From NCBI RefSeq assembly GCF_003086295.3, contig NC_092038.1, positions 125,515,518 to 125,579,517 of the forward strand: DNA of 64,000 nt. Direction: 5' to 3'. Within the stretch, counting starts at the first letter, position 1. Each line of letters begins with the position of its first letter. Of this stretch, positions 1-11,890 are shown in pieces. Source of the stretch: Arachis hypogaea (lineage: Eukaryota > Streptophyta > Magnoliopsida > Fabales > Fabaceae). The position numbers were made by a program, and so were the translations under genes. The notes under the pieces were generated by a model. It worked only from the letters and a program-made list of their open reading frames with translations, was not told where the DNA came from and searched no databases.

Positions 1-103
1 TAAAAAAAATTCAATAAATATTATAAATTTTAATATTTGTAATTCTAACTTATTTTTTACATATTTTAGAGGATATATATTCAAATTTTTATATAAAATA
101 ATC

Positions 104-496
104 GTGAAAAATCAAAGAATTGATGCATTTTTTAAGAAGAAAGCTAATATTCAAGAAGGAGAACATATAACTTTTACAATATCAACACATATAGATAGTT
201 CTTCTATTTTAATGAATCACGAAAAAAGTGAGATACAACCTCCAAAAATTCAAAGAGTTGCATTTGATGAGTTTGACCTTAATTTTTTGGAACGAGACCC
301 TGAAAAATGGATTTAAATTTGGCAATATTTCCCAAATCAGAAAGATGAGGTTAGACGAGTTTATCTTAAATGGGATTCATATCAAAAGCATCTTGACAAT
401 TATTTTTCCCAAAATTTTGTTTCAAGCTCCGACACTACGTTGGATGGAAAGAAAAGTAAGAAGAGAAAAAATTATAATAGAATAAAATTATATTAA
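104..496 (+). pseudogene. hAT-type transposase N-terminal relic (TTF/ZMYM1-like)
   Basis: The reading frame from 104 ends at a TAA at 314-316 but continues in the same frame to 496. The translated text (FFKKK near the start, then FDEFDLNFLERDP, then after the stop PNQKDEVRRVYLKW and YQKHLDNYF) resembles the lysine-rich N-terminus and start of the TTF-type zinc-finger region of plant hAT-like 'zinc finger MYM-type protein 1-like' transposases. Only about 130 residues remain, against roughly 700-800 in full proteins; the DUF4371 and hAT dimerisation regions are absent. The frame opens on GTG, so the true start is unknown. It is read as a dead fragment; the family call rests on motif recognition. 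Confidence 0.6.
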
Positions 497-794
497 TGTT
501 TTTATATATTATATATAAATTATAATTCAAATGCTAACTCTGTATTTTTACCTATGTTTGTACTTTTGCATCTGTTTTTTTTTTTTTTTGCAACTTTGAA
601 GAGAAAAAATTTACATAAGTTCTACATACACTTTTATGTTTTTCATTTAATTTCTTTGTTGATCTGAACAATGAAAATTTGATTTTTTCATCCATTTTTT
701 TAGCATTTTATTTTCCTACAAATTCTTCTAATATAAACAATGCATAAATAAGTCACATTTTCATATATATAATAATAACTAATATCACATATTA
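497..794. other. AT-rich spacer
   Basis: AT-rich sequence with poly-T and poly-A runs. No open frame, repeat boundary or RNA gene that I can support. Confidence 0.5.
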
Positions 795-1307
795 GGTTAA
801 TTTACGTTGATAAACCAAAGTCACCCTAAAATTACCAGAATCCTCCAAACCCAAAAATATTATCTAGTTGTCTCCATTTACATTTCTATATAAATCAAAT
901 TTAATGAATTTTCTAAATCGAACCTAGAGGATTCAAATTTCTTGACATTGTGATTCGAAAGTAAATTGAATTCAAATAATTCGAATTATATCATCCCCTA
1001 CTAAATCGAATGTATAAATTTCGATTTATATGATTAATGCTAAATCGAAGGAATAAGGTTCAATTTATATTCACTTAGTAGCAATTTATCTCATTGTAAA
1101 TCGAATCTCCTATATTTAATTTAGTAGCATAGATAGCATCCAAGTAATTCGAATCTTATAGATTCGATTTACTACAAAAACACATAATTCGAACTCCATA
1201 AATTTGATTTAAATAGATATGTAAATTGAAACATGCACGTAGCCTTTTTTACTTTAGGGGATATATGTAAAACTGGTTTGCAAATAGTTTATAAAGGTGA
1301 TTTACTC
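795..1307. mobile_element. Small MULE-type non-autonomous element (element A)
   Basis: The left end reads GGTTAATTTACG and the right end, reverse-complemented, reads GAGTAAATCACC, giving weak terminal inverted repeats that extend through ATAAAC. The flanking 9-mers CACATATTA (786-794) and CATATATTA (1308-1316) differ at one base and fit the 9-bp TSD of Mutator-like elements. Inside is a series of short palindromes built from AATCGAA and TTCGATT (for example near 1004-1032 and 1147-1170). The left terminus resembles that of the element at 3198-4118 (GGnnAATTTACGTnnATAAA). No coding capacity. Confidence 0.55.
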
Positions 1308-1353
1308 CATATATTATAACTTGTGAAATCATAATATTTTGAGAAGTGATGTA

Positions 1354-2674
1354 TGTAAATCTCGTTAAAATCGGTAAATAATTAGTCAATAATTTAAATT
1401 TTAATTAGAAAAATAAAAAATGCAAAACTAATATCAAAATATGATAGAGCTCGTCAAAAACGAGAATTTCGGCGTACGCGTGTCTTGCTGTTTACTCCAT
1501 GCGTGCGCGTGACCCACACGTACGCGTGACCACTGCCTGCTGGAAAATCGGATTTTGGCTATTTTAAACCAAATTTCCACTTCTAAACCTCCATTTTCTC
1601 CTTTTAAGACCTAAAGTATAGTACTAAGTCCAGTAGATAAATGAAGCTAGGAAAATAAGATAACTTGGGGGTGAAGTAAGGGGTAAATGATGGCTTATAT
1701 GAAGAAGATAAGAATATTAAAGAAGTTTAATGCCAAGGATTGATAATTGATGATGTATTGGTTATGAAAATAAAAGGCTTATGAATGATGATATCTGAGA
1801 TACGGATTTTCCTGGGTAAGAACCGTGGCTTGCCACCACGTGTTTCAGGTTGAATCTCGATACTATGTTGACCCTACATCGTAAGGGTGACCGGGCACGT
1901 ATAAATTTTCGGGTATAGATAGCCCCCATTGAGTGATTTGAATGATAATTGATTGTGAAATCTATGCATAGACTCTTGGGGATGCGCGACGGGAGATAGT
2001 CTAAGGTTTTCGAACTTGTCGGGTTGGCTGGATAACTGATAGATGAGCCTCATCAGACATAGGACAGGCATGCATCATGTGCACTTGTTTGTTTTGATTG
2101 CTATGCATTTCCTGGGTTTGCTTAATTGAATATATACTTTCTGCTACCTGTTATACTTGCTACTTGCACTATCTGCTTATTACCTGTGTGTGAACTCATT
2201 TGGTTGCTTGTCTCTACTGAATTTTGGATGACGGAGGGACGGAGGAAAGGGTGAAGTGGCTTGGTGTTATGTTAGGTTTTAAAAGTGAGTAAGTTCAGGA
2301 AATATTAGGTTGCCTACCCCTATTTATGGCTTCTGTTTAGAAATTAAGTTTGATAACTGATATGACGGAGTTTTAGGATTGCCTCTGGCATTCCCAAGAC
2401 CTTATTTATTATACACGTGAGACATTTACCATGTTGAGAACCTCCGGTTCTCATCCCATATTGTGTTGTTGTTTTCAGATGTAGGTCGAGAGGATCCTCG
2501 CTAAGCGTCTGGATCTTTGAAGTGAAGTAGTTCCTGGGTGTATTTTGGGTTTCTGTTTATATATATGTATATATGTGTTTAGCTTACTCTCCAAGTAACT
2601 TGTGTATGCTGCTCCTCATAGAGGTTAAGGGAGAGATAGGAGCTTATTTTGGTACTTTGATGTATTTTGGGATA

Positions 2675-2771
<97 letters not shown>

Positions 2772-3069
2772 TCTGACCAGTCTTGGCTTTGCAGACTGAG
2801 CCAGGAGCTATTTATGTTGTATACTTGGCCTTCTTTTACTCTCTTGCTTATCCTTATCATTTTTATTAGGTTTCTTAGCACGCAAGTAATCCTATTCCTT
2901 GAGCGTTGCGCTTTTTATTTTGTAATTTTGTTTTACCCATTTTTCAAGGCTCCTAGTATATTATCTTTTTCCACTATTATGTATATATTTTACTGTTTAG
3001 AGGTCCGTAACACCACACTACCTTTGTTCTACGACTTAAGTGTAAAACTCTGTGTAGTAGGGTGTTACA
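1354..3069. mobile_element. Solo LTR of an LTR retrotransposon, probably Ty3/gypsy
   Basis: Begins TGTAAATCTCG and ends GGTGTTACA, so the termini are the inverted pair TGTAA/TTACA. It is bounded by identical 5-bp target duplications ATGTA at 1349-1353 and 3070-3074. No gag, pol, primer-binding site or second LTR is present, so this is a solo LTR, the usual product of LTR-LTR recombination. A GC-rich stretch of alternating CGTACGCGTG words lies at 1470-1530 and a long TA microsatellite at 2678-2769. The superfamily is inferred from overall style only. Confidence 0.85.
2678..2769. repeat. (TA)n microsatellite
   Basis: About 46 uninterrupted TA units inside the solo LTR. Open frames through it (Ile-Tyr repeats on both strands) are artefacts of the dinucleotide. 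Confidence 0.97.
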
Positions 3070-3197
3070 ATGTATAAACAACTTAAATGTTGATAAGTTT
3101 GAAAAATTTTAGAAAAAAATAAAAATATCAAAAAGTTACATTTTGATCCATTAGGATTTTTTTAAAAATTTGTCCATGATTAATAACTTTAAAATTA

Positions 3198-3527
3198 GGA
3201 CAATTTACGTATATAAATTGAATAGACGAATTGTTTACCCAAACGCAACAATACGGATTTCATCACTTATGTGTCCTGAAACAAGTTTATGTAATTCGTG
3301 GAACCCTCCCACGTTTTACAAATTGTATATAAACCGTGGAAGCGTCCCACGGTTTATGAAGTAATCAAACTATAGGAAAATCGTGGTTCCCTGCCACGGT
3401 TTATGAAGAGATCGCATTAAACAAAAACCTTTTGGACCCTACAACGGTTTATGAACAAGAGACAAGCACACATCAACCGTGATAAATTTATGTCAAAGTT
3501 TTGTGCATGTTATATATATTCCTTAGT

Positions 3528-3617
<90 letters not shown>

Positions 3618-4118
3618 CTCCAAACAAATCACTATAATAAAAGTGCTAATAGCTCCCCTCTCTTATTTACTTTCATTTTACATTTCTAAAGATACTGCCA
3701 ACAAACATGTAATCCTATATTTTTTACATTTAAGATATTATAACTAAAGAACATATATAACATGCACAAAATTTTGACACAAATTTATCACGGGTTGATG
3801 TGTGCTTGTCTCTTGTTCATAAACCGTTGTAGGGTCCAAAGGTTTTTATTTAATGCGATCTCTTCATAAACCATGGGAGGCTGACACGGTTTATATTCAA
3901 GCTCTCTTCTTCATAATCCATGGCAGGAACCACGGTTTTCCTATAGTTTGATTCCTTCATAAACCGTAGGAGGCTTCCACGGTTTATATGCAATTTGTAA
4001 AACGTGGGAGGGTTTCACGGATTACATAAACTTATTTCAGGACACATAAGTAATGAAATCTGTATTGTTGCATTTGGGTAAACAATTCGTCCATTCAATT
4101 TATAAACGTAAATTGCCC
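3198..4118. mobile_element. Foldback MULE-type non-autonomous element (element B)
   Basis: A 921-bp element with perfect 9-bp target duplications TTAAAATTA at 3189-3197 and 4119-4127. The two arms (about 3198-3535 and 3745-4118) are near-complete inverted repeats of each other, reading GGACAATTTACG at the left and GGGCAATTTACG at the reversed right end. They surround an ATA microsatellite and a short unique loop. Each arm carries four to five short palindromes of the form AAACCGTGG-N-CCACGGTTT, for example at 3330-3356. There is no transposase. A transcript would fold into a hairpin of over 300 bp. Confidence 0.88.
3529..3617. repeat. (ATA)n microsatellite
   Basis: Roughly 29 AAT/ATA units at the centre of the foldback element. 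Frames encoding poly-Ile or poly-Asn across it are not genes. Confidence 0.97.
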
Positions 4119-4508
4119 TTAAAATTATATATATGTTATTTATTTGGGCAATGCACATAATTAAATAAATTGAGTGAATCATTTACCTATATACATAAAA
4201 CAGAAACTTGTTACGTGCATGTGCATTTTTACTAATATGTAATCCGTGGGAGCCAACTATGGTTTCAAGTTAATACATAAACCGTGGCTACCTGGCATGA
4301 TTTACTTGTGAATGAAATATATCATAAACCGTGGCAAGCTAACACGGTTTACTAAGGGAGGCAAATGTTCATAAAACGTTGTAAGCAGCAACGGTTTATG
4401 AAGTAGTTTGAATAGGCATAAACCTTTGTTAGCTGCAACGGTTTATGAGGAGAAAAATTCTATGTATATGTGAGTGAGATTCAAGCTACTGAAGAGATCA
4501 TTGTCACA

Positions 4509-6120
4509 ATGGCAAGTGAGGAAGAGAGTTTTCTTGTCTTAGTGCATTGCTTTGGAAAAATTCAAAGAAACAAAAAATATGGTGTGAAGTTCACTGACAG
4601 AGAACCACTGAGTGTTTTCATTAATTCATCAAATACTTTGTCAGATTTGAAGAACAACATCTTGCAAAAGTTTGGGGTATTTGGTAGCAAGTGGGTGAAG
4701 AAGCTATTCTACAAGATTCCCATTGCAGTTGTCTCGACTGGTGTTAAGTATGATACCTTTGTGCTAGCGGAAGATATTAGGGTTTTATTTCATTGTGTTA
4801 GGAGTTTTTCGGAGGTCAGAATACATGAGTTGTTCGCGAAGTTGGAGGTTGGTGTCGATAGTTCTGGGGCATCAGCTCCAGTTCATAGCTCGACTACCGC
4901 GGGAGGTGCGTCTAGTTCGATGCCTACGGTCAAACCATCCGTTCCGTTGGTCGCATCCCCTTCATTCGCGGCTGATTTAGATCGAACAGAGGTTGTTGGT
5001 TCTGTACCTTTGGTGAATCCAGGGGTCTGTGAGCAGGCATATGAGGTGGGCACCAGTGGTGGCTTGATTCATGATGGGCAAGGCTTTGGAGAACCTGATC
5101 GAGTAGAGAATGCAATGTGTGACGATGACTCTGACCAGGAGCCTGTAGATATCATTGGGGACAGCGATGATGACACAGGTGCCAATCCACATACACAGCA
5201 TTGGCCTTCAAGTTTTGGCACTCAGGAGTACCCTCCACACTTCTCCACTCTAAACTTGGAGGCTCTGGGTCAATAGGCGGACGGTGGTCCTACATCTTCT
5301 ACAGAATTTTAGATTGGACAATCGTTCCAGAATAAAGATGAGGCTGTGCTGAGTGTGAAAGACTATAGCATCTGTCGAGGTGTTGAGTACAGAGTCATCG
5401 AATCAGATCATCTGAAGTATCATGAAAAATGCAAGGAGTTTGGCAAGGGTTGTACTTGGTTGATTCGTGTAGTGCTGCGTGCACGAAAGGGCACTTGGGA
5501 GGTTAGGAGGTACAACGGGCCACACACTTGCTTGGCAACCTCTATTTTTAGCGATCACCGTCAGATGGATTACCACTTTATCTGTGCAAGGATTCTTTCG
5601 TTGGTTAGGGCAGATGCTGCGGTTACGGTAAAGGTCTTGCAACAAGCTACAGAAGCCGATTATGGTTTCAGGCCTAGTTACAGGAAGGTTTAGATGGCCA
5701 AATAGAAGGCAATGGCACAAATATATGAAGATTGGGAAGAGTCGTATGCGGATTTTCCACGTTGGATGCTAGGGGTACAGTCGACCATGGCTAGGACAGT
5801 TATTGTGTTGAAGACCTCTCCTGTTCGACTTGGGGGTGAGGTTGATGAGTCAACGGTGTACTTTCATCAAATTTTCTGGACATTTCCACCTTGCATCGAG
5901 GCATTCCAGCATTGCAAGCCCCTCGTGAGTATTGACGGTACCCACTTGTATGGCAAGTATGGAGGCACACTGCTGCTGGCGATAGCGCAGGATGGGAACT
6001 CGAACATCCTCCCGATAGCCTTCGCTCTTGTTGAGGGAGAAAATGCAGAGTCATGGTCATTCTTTTTGTCCAACCTACGATCGCATGTGACACTACAGGA
6101 GGGTATCCTTGTTATCTCAG
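4509..6120 (+). pseudogene. MuDR-type MULE transposase, truncated
   Basis: The best start is the ATG at 4509 (MASEEE...); the frame upstream opens on GTG. Order: a conserved N-terminal region (4509-4830), an acidic low-complexity linker ending with many Asp/Glu (about 5110-5180), the MuDR DNA-binding region with CKEFGKGCTWLIR (about 5345-5690), then the start of the MULE transposase domain with LVSIDGTHLYGKYGG and FALVEGENAESWSFFL (5920-6080). The first catalytic Asp is codon 5934-5936. The frame is interrupted by TAG at about 5274, 5310, 5692 and 5703. Similarity stops at about 6115-6120, just before the second catalytic Asp is expected, so the rest of the DDE core is missing. Inactive. Confidence 0.85.
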
Positions 6121-7710
6121 CACCCTATCCACCTGATGCCACTCAATCGCAGCAAAATATATCAGGCTAGTGATGGCCGTCCATAACCTACGGTGCTCGT
6201 CAACTAGTATCTCCGGATGAATAACAGCAACAACCTCGGTAGATGAATAAGGCTCCCACACAAACTGTATCGAAAAAGTTACAGTTAGGTAAGACCATCA
6301 TATTTAACATAAACCAGTCCAAGTAAGAGCAATAAGTAAATGACTCACATCGTGGACACGCAATCGGTCCAAAGAAAGGCGTGCAGACACCACTCTTTGA
6401 TCCCCTGCATCATTTCTCGGTAGATATGTAGCCCACCTACAATTTTCATTGAAAACATGTCATAACAAACAAAAACACATGATGTTGAACAAGTTATGTA
6501 CCAAAAATATTAAACCGTACCTGGATGCAAGCGGAAACCCGAATCCATCAAACCTACTAGGCCTCAAAGTGGGAAACCTCCAGAAAATCCAAGACTGTAG
6601 AAGCTGTAGTGGCCCGACCAAGTTAGTAATATTTCTGTTTGTCCCACGACAAAGACATATATACAACCAGGCCAGTGCCGCAGAGTCCCAGCTATATCTG
6701 CCCAAGTCATCCAACGATGCCAAATAAGGCAACCAGCGAAGGTGGACCCAGTTTGTGTTCTTGTCCGCAAACAGCCGAGAGGACAACAACATCAGAATAT
6801 AAGCACGCGCGTATATACGCACGGTCTCCTCACTAGCATCTGCTGGGAGAACCCGGAACCTCTCATGGAACCATGTATAGCACACTGTCATCTGCTTGAC
6901 TTTACTCTGCGGAGGTAACTCCCCAAACAACTCGTGAAACCACACCCATGCCGGTCTTGTATTTTCCATCAGATTCTCAAACTCAGTCAGGCACCCACTA
7001 ATGGGCTCTCCATCAATCGGCAAACCCAGCTGATATGCCACATCTTGCAACGTGATAGTGCACTCCCAAAGGGCATATGGAAGGTGTAGGTCTCAGGACA
7101 CCACCGCTCAATAAATGCGCTAAGTAGAGGCTCATCAATCTAGAACCACTTACTTTCAGCCTAGCCAAATGATACAAGTCCGCGGTCTCCAGATACGGTA
7201 TAATCCGGTCGTATAAAGGCATATTTTGTTGTCTCCTAACGCCGCTAATAACCCTAGTAGGCTGCAAAATGTGGGTAACAAAATCTCTCAGCATACGACC
7301 ACTACTGATAAAATCAAACATAGTTTAGGAAAAATTATTAGATACCAACATTGATTTTTTATTTTCTCTAATGATAGTAATAACAATAGGAATAATAACA
7401 ATACCAATAGGAATAATTCTACTAACTATAACAATGATTATAATACTAACAGCTTCCAATACTAATAAAATTAAAAGTAACAATAATAACTACCATTATC
7501 ATAATAATAACAAAAATAATAATAGTAATAATAATACTACTACTATTATCAACTCAAAATAACAATAAAAATAAAAGTAATAAAAGGATATTACTACTAA
7601 TAATAATAATAACAATATTTATAATAATAATAATCACTAACATCTTCGTCGATGTATCCAACCACGTGAGCAACGCCATTTAGTCGGTACAAGCGAGTTT
7701 CGTCCTCCAT
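6113..7710 (-). pseudogene. Plant mobile domain (PMD, MAIN-like) gene, decayed
   Basis: Read on the minus strand, a probable first exon starts at the ATG at 7708-7710 (MEDETRLYRLNGVAHVVGY). An AAT-rich intron follows, then DRIIPYLETADLYHLARL (about 7170-7225), LQDVAYQLGLPIDGEPI (about 7000-7050), WLPYLASLDDLGRYSWDSAALAWLY (6660-6740), and finally EWHQVDRV (about 6118-6150). These are hallmarks of the plant mobile domain (PF10536) of MAIN/MAIL proteins and of transposon-borne relatives. A 4-nt insertion, an in-frame TAG and a lost base around 7050-7160 break the frame. It sits tail-to-tail with the transposase remnant inside one MULE. Confidence 0.82.
7360..7640. repeat. Imperfect AAT/ATA-rich low-complexity tract
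   Basis: Degenerate ATA/AAT/ACA triplets; it appears to fill the first intron of the antisense PMD gene. Confidence 0.8.
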
Positions 7711-8152
7711 GGCTCCACCACCCAAATCTTACCAAAACCTTCCAACCTCTCCCTCAAACTCTCTCAACCACCGAGCTTTAGCAATTTCTGTTTTGGCACA
7801 AATGATCCGTCCTGACTATCAACGGATTATGTATTTTTACTACTTAACATGTAAACCGTGGGAAGTAAAGGGGGTTTACGTTCAAGGCTTCTTCCTCATA
7901 AACTATGGTAGGCAACCACGGTTTTATGCCTAGCTTTTTTCCTTACTAATCCGTGGGAATCAGCCACGGTTTACGCCCAATCTCTTCCAAGTATAAACCC
8001 TCCTAGCCTCCAACGGTTTATGTAGAAACTAGAAACCGTGGTTAGCTCCCACAGTTTACATAAACATAAATTTGCACATGCACGTAACCAGTTTCTGTTT
8101 TATGTAAATAGGTAAGGGATTCACTCAATTTATTTAATTAAGTACATGGCCC

Positions 8153-10640
8153 TTATTTTATATATATTTTATTTTATAGAGACTTATTATTTTGTTATCA
8201 GTGATGTTAGTAGTTATTAAGAGATTTTTACCTTTAAATAAATTATAGAAAAATTAAAAATAAAATTGGTTACTATTTTTCTAACAATTCATTTAGTTTT
8301 TAGTTTAAATTAAAATTAAATTATATATTCAATTTATATTTATTTGTTTATCCTAATGATTGTATATAATAGATAATATATTTAAGCATGTTTTGAAAAA
8401 AACTATTAAATTTTATATAATTGAAAGTTAACTATGAAATTGAAATTAAGATGAAGTAAAATATAATAAACATACGAGGAGCGAAAGTAAAATAAATAAT
8501 TAAAAATAAGGTAATAAAATAATTTTTAAAAAAAGTAAAAAAAGATAGAAAAATAATGCATGTAATTGATAAAAATACACTGTAAAAAAATTAGTATAAT
8601 CAATGAATATAAAAGATGAAAGAAAAAAATTAAGATATATTTTTGTTAAAAAATTCAAAAAAAAAAAAACATTGTAAAGAAGAACCTATTAATCAAGTTT
8701 TATGAAAATATTATAAAAAATTTAAAATGTTAATAAATAAAATAGTAACTCCTTTAAGAACTATTAATCAAAATACATAAGAGCACATTCTGATTCCTAG
8801 ATATAGAAAATAATAAGAGAATAATTCAAATTAAATTTATTTATTTTATTATTAATTAAATAATTTAATGTTTATTTAATTTTAGTCAAATTAAATAATA
8901 TAATTGAAACATATTGAAACTCTAAAGGTAAAATTAAAATTAAATGTTAAAGATAAAATTAAAATAAAATTGCATTTGCTATCTTGTATTTTTTTTAATA
9001 AAAATCTCATTTATATATTTTTAAAATGCATCACTTTAATACAATGATTTTTTTATTAAAAATAAAAATTATAATAAATATCTCATATATTCGTTAATAA
9101 ATTATATACAAATATTTTTTGAAACATACCACTTTTATTATATAAAAATAACTTAAATACCTTTTAATGTGATTATGATAATTCATTAAGTATTATATTT
9201 TTTTAATAATTTATATTTAATAATTTACCTCTAACTTTTAATTATAGTAAAAATGTAAGATATGATGCCAAAAAAAAGCTAAAGTGACATAAATTTTTTA
9301 CTAACAAAAAACAATATTTTTTTCATTTTTTAGACATATATCTATTTTTTTAAGTTATACATTTTAATTTATATAAATTAATGACAATTAAATGTACAAA
9401 AAAATGCTAATTAATAAAGAAATAAAATTTAAGATAAACATATCCTTGAACAAATTGAAATAAAATAAAGATTTTTAATTATGATCATTAATTATAATCA
9501 CATATATTTACTTCAAGATTTATATTTCGAAAACTCAGTATATTAATATTTTGTATTTTTATTTCTCAATTTTAGATTATCACAAACATTAGTTACTCTC
9601 TAATAATGACAATGTTTTTAAAAAAATAAACATAATTAAATGATCTTAAAATTATATAATAATTTTCAAAATAATAAAAAAATATACAATTACCTAAAAT
9701 ATAATATTTGTGTAGTAACTGAAATTTAATTGCCACTAAGAAAGTAACATATAATATCATTTCGTAATCAAATAAGTATTTAATTAAAGAATTTAATATT
9801 TATATAATAATATAACAAAATAAATTAAGTTTGAGTTTAACCATAACACGCGCTCAAGTTTAAATTTTTATAAATTAATTTATTTTTGTTAAAGTGAATT
9901 GTGCAATAAAAATATTCATAAAAAAATCCATATATGAAAGTAGAAAATAATTTAATTATAAATACAAAATTAAAAAATTATTCTTAAAAATTGAATATGC
10001 AGATAAAAAAATAAAATATAACTTACAAAAATTATCTCTAGAATTTATTACAATAAATAATAAAATTGTAAAAGTCATGTATCTATATAAATTAAATTAT
10101 ATTAAATTATAAGATATTTAGATATTTAATTAAGCTAATTAATTAGTTTGTAACTGATTTAATTTAATAATTTAAAAACAATTGAATAACTCTTTTTAGA
10201 AATATGTCAATCTAAATAATATAGATTGAAGATAAAAAAATATAACTAAATTATATAAAATACAACATAATATTCTTAAAAAATTTTTTATAACTGATCT
10301 AATGTCAAGATATTTATCATCATCTGTGGTATAATCTAATTTCACAATTATTTAAATATTATTTTTATGAAAAAATCGTATTATTTATTTTGAAAAAAAT
10401 ATTTACTCACTATTATAATTTAAATAGAATATAAAATAGATATTAAACTAATTTTTTTAATAATAACTCAGTCACAAATATCTATCAAGAACATGAAATT
10501 TAAGAGCATACAAAGTAAATATAATATCTACAAACTTTTACACTACTACGATAAAATGATTATCATAAGTCCTTTTAGCATAAATTAAATAGAACAACAT
10601 ATAATAATAAAGAAACAATCAAATCTAAAAAAAATTATAG
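8153..10640. other. AT-rich intergenic DNA, no gene seen
   Basis: Very AT-rich, with stops in all frames. No recognisable protein similarity, terminal repeats or RNA gene. Confidence 0.6.
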
Positions 10641-11400
10641 AAGGCGTGACCGTTGGACGAGTCACGGTCGCATTGGTGTTACGACCGCCTCACACTTACC
10701 ATCGTCATCTTCTCCCCATCTGTTCAAGCTTTTTTTTCATTTCTTTTTTCATTTTTTTCATTTTATGGTTACATCAAATCATAAGACTCATGTGTCAAAT
10801 TATACATTTTTTCTTTTTTTAATAAAAATTAAATTGTTGGATGATCATAGTTACTTCTTCTCTTTATTAATCTCTTTCTTCTTCTATTTTAATGGTCATT
10901 TTAGTAGGTATGCGAATGGTTATTTTAAACTTTACGTAGATGATTATTTTGATTTGATTGTGTTTAGTTATATATAATTAAAATATGTTGGATGTTCAAT
11001 TCATTAGGTAATCAGATGATTATTTTTATTCTTAAGTGGATGGTTAATTTTACTAAGGGTGGGTAGCGTGTGGCAAGTTAAGTAGCGAAAGTGAAGTGGG
11101 ATGATTATTGACAAAGGTGGGGTGGCCGCCGGTTGAAAAAGAAGAGGGTATTGGAGTGAAATATTTTGGTAGATTAGAATTTCGGATGGTTATTTTTTTA
11201 AAATAATTAATTAGATTTTTTGAAAATTTGAAATTTGAAATTTGAAATTTGATTGAAATAACTGAATGAGAGTTTTTGAATTTAGGATAATCTGTGAAGG
11301 GATTTTTATTATTTATCCCTATTGAGCTAAATAACTAGCCAATTCTACACATTGTTAAGATTCCTCATTGTCTCCCTAGCGGGATTCTTATCAAAACTGT
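10640..11400. repeat. Unclassified repeat-like region with recurring GATGRTTATT motif
   Basis: It opens with a GC-richer block containing the inverted words GTGACCGT and ACGGTC (10648-10672). Then GGATGRTTATT-like words recur about eight times (near 10840, 10893, 10914, 10939, 11019, 11038, 11099 and 11184). It closes with a GC-richer block around 11370-11390. This looks like the non-coding part of an interspersed repeat, but I found no termini, TSD or coding text and cannot name a family. Confidence 0.35.
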
Positions 11401-11890
11401 TTAATTTTTATTTTTATTTTTTATTTTTTTTAAATACATTATCTAAATTTATTACGTAAAACTAAGAAATATTAGTGATTTTTAAATTATTTTTACTTAT
11501 ACAAATTAAATAAAGAATATATTAGTGATTAACGTGTCATATACATATATTTTAAAGAGAGATTATTAGCAGAGAAACTAACTAATCTCATAAAATTAAA
11601 TATCAAAAGACAAAAAAGATATTTTTTTTTGTTTGAAGATCATGTAGTCCTTCAAAAAAAATATCAGAATATTCACTCGAAATTTTCTGTTGTCTTACAC
11701 TTGGATTTTTTTGTGACTCTACTTTACACTTGTGACGCGAGAGCAAGTAGAGTTAGTAGGTTAATTATATTAATTAATTGTAATAAGGGAATACAAGTCT
11801 CATATTGGTTAGAATATTAAACTTTGTGTTATGTATTAGTCCTATATTGTTCAAGTTATGAAGGTTTTTCTTTCTATCACTAGTATAAAT
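11400..11890. other. AT-rich intergenic DNA
   Basis: AT-rich, no supported feature. The 63-codon frame at 11629 has no recognisable motif. Confidence 0.5.

Larger units (their letters stand above)
4146..8152. mobile_element. Chimeric MULE with transposase remnant and antisense PMD gene (element C)
   Basis: The left end (GGGCAATGCACATAATTAAA, 4146 on) and the reversed right end (GGGCCATGTACTTAATTAAA, from 8152) are long terminal inverted repeats extending about 300 bp inward. They include the shared block AATTGAGTGAATC and the run ACATAAAACAGAAACT. Both ends hold five AAACCGTGG...CCACGGTTT palindromes. The interior has a MuDR-type transposase remnant on the plus strand and a PMD gene on the minus strand. 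Flanking 9-mers (TATTTATTT and TTATTTTAT) are not a clean duplication, so the TSD is decayed or the end is off by a base or two. It lies only 28 bp from the foldback element. Confidence 0.82.

Noticed and set aside
2573..3077. Overlapping frames with long Ile-Tyr repeats
   Set aside because: Generated by the TA microsatellite; no conserved sequence outside it.
3451..3747. Poly-Ile and poly-Asn frames
   Set aside because: Produced by the ATA microsatellite inside the foldback element.
3290..4450. Spaced palindromic repeats resembling a CRISPR array
   Set aside because: The repeats are diverged, lie in MULE terminal regions with TSDs, and the organism is a plant.
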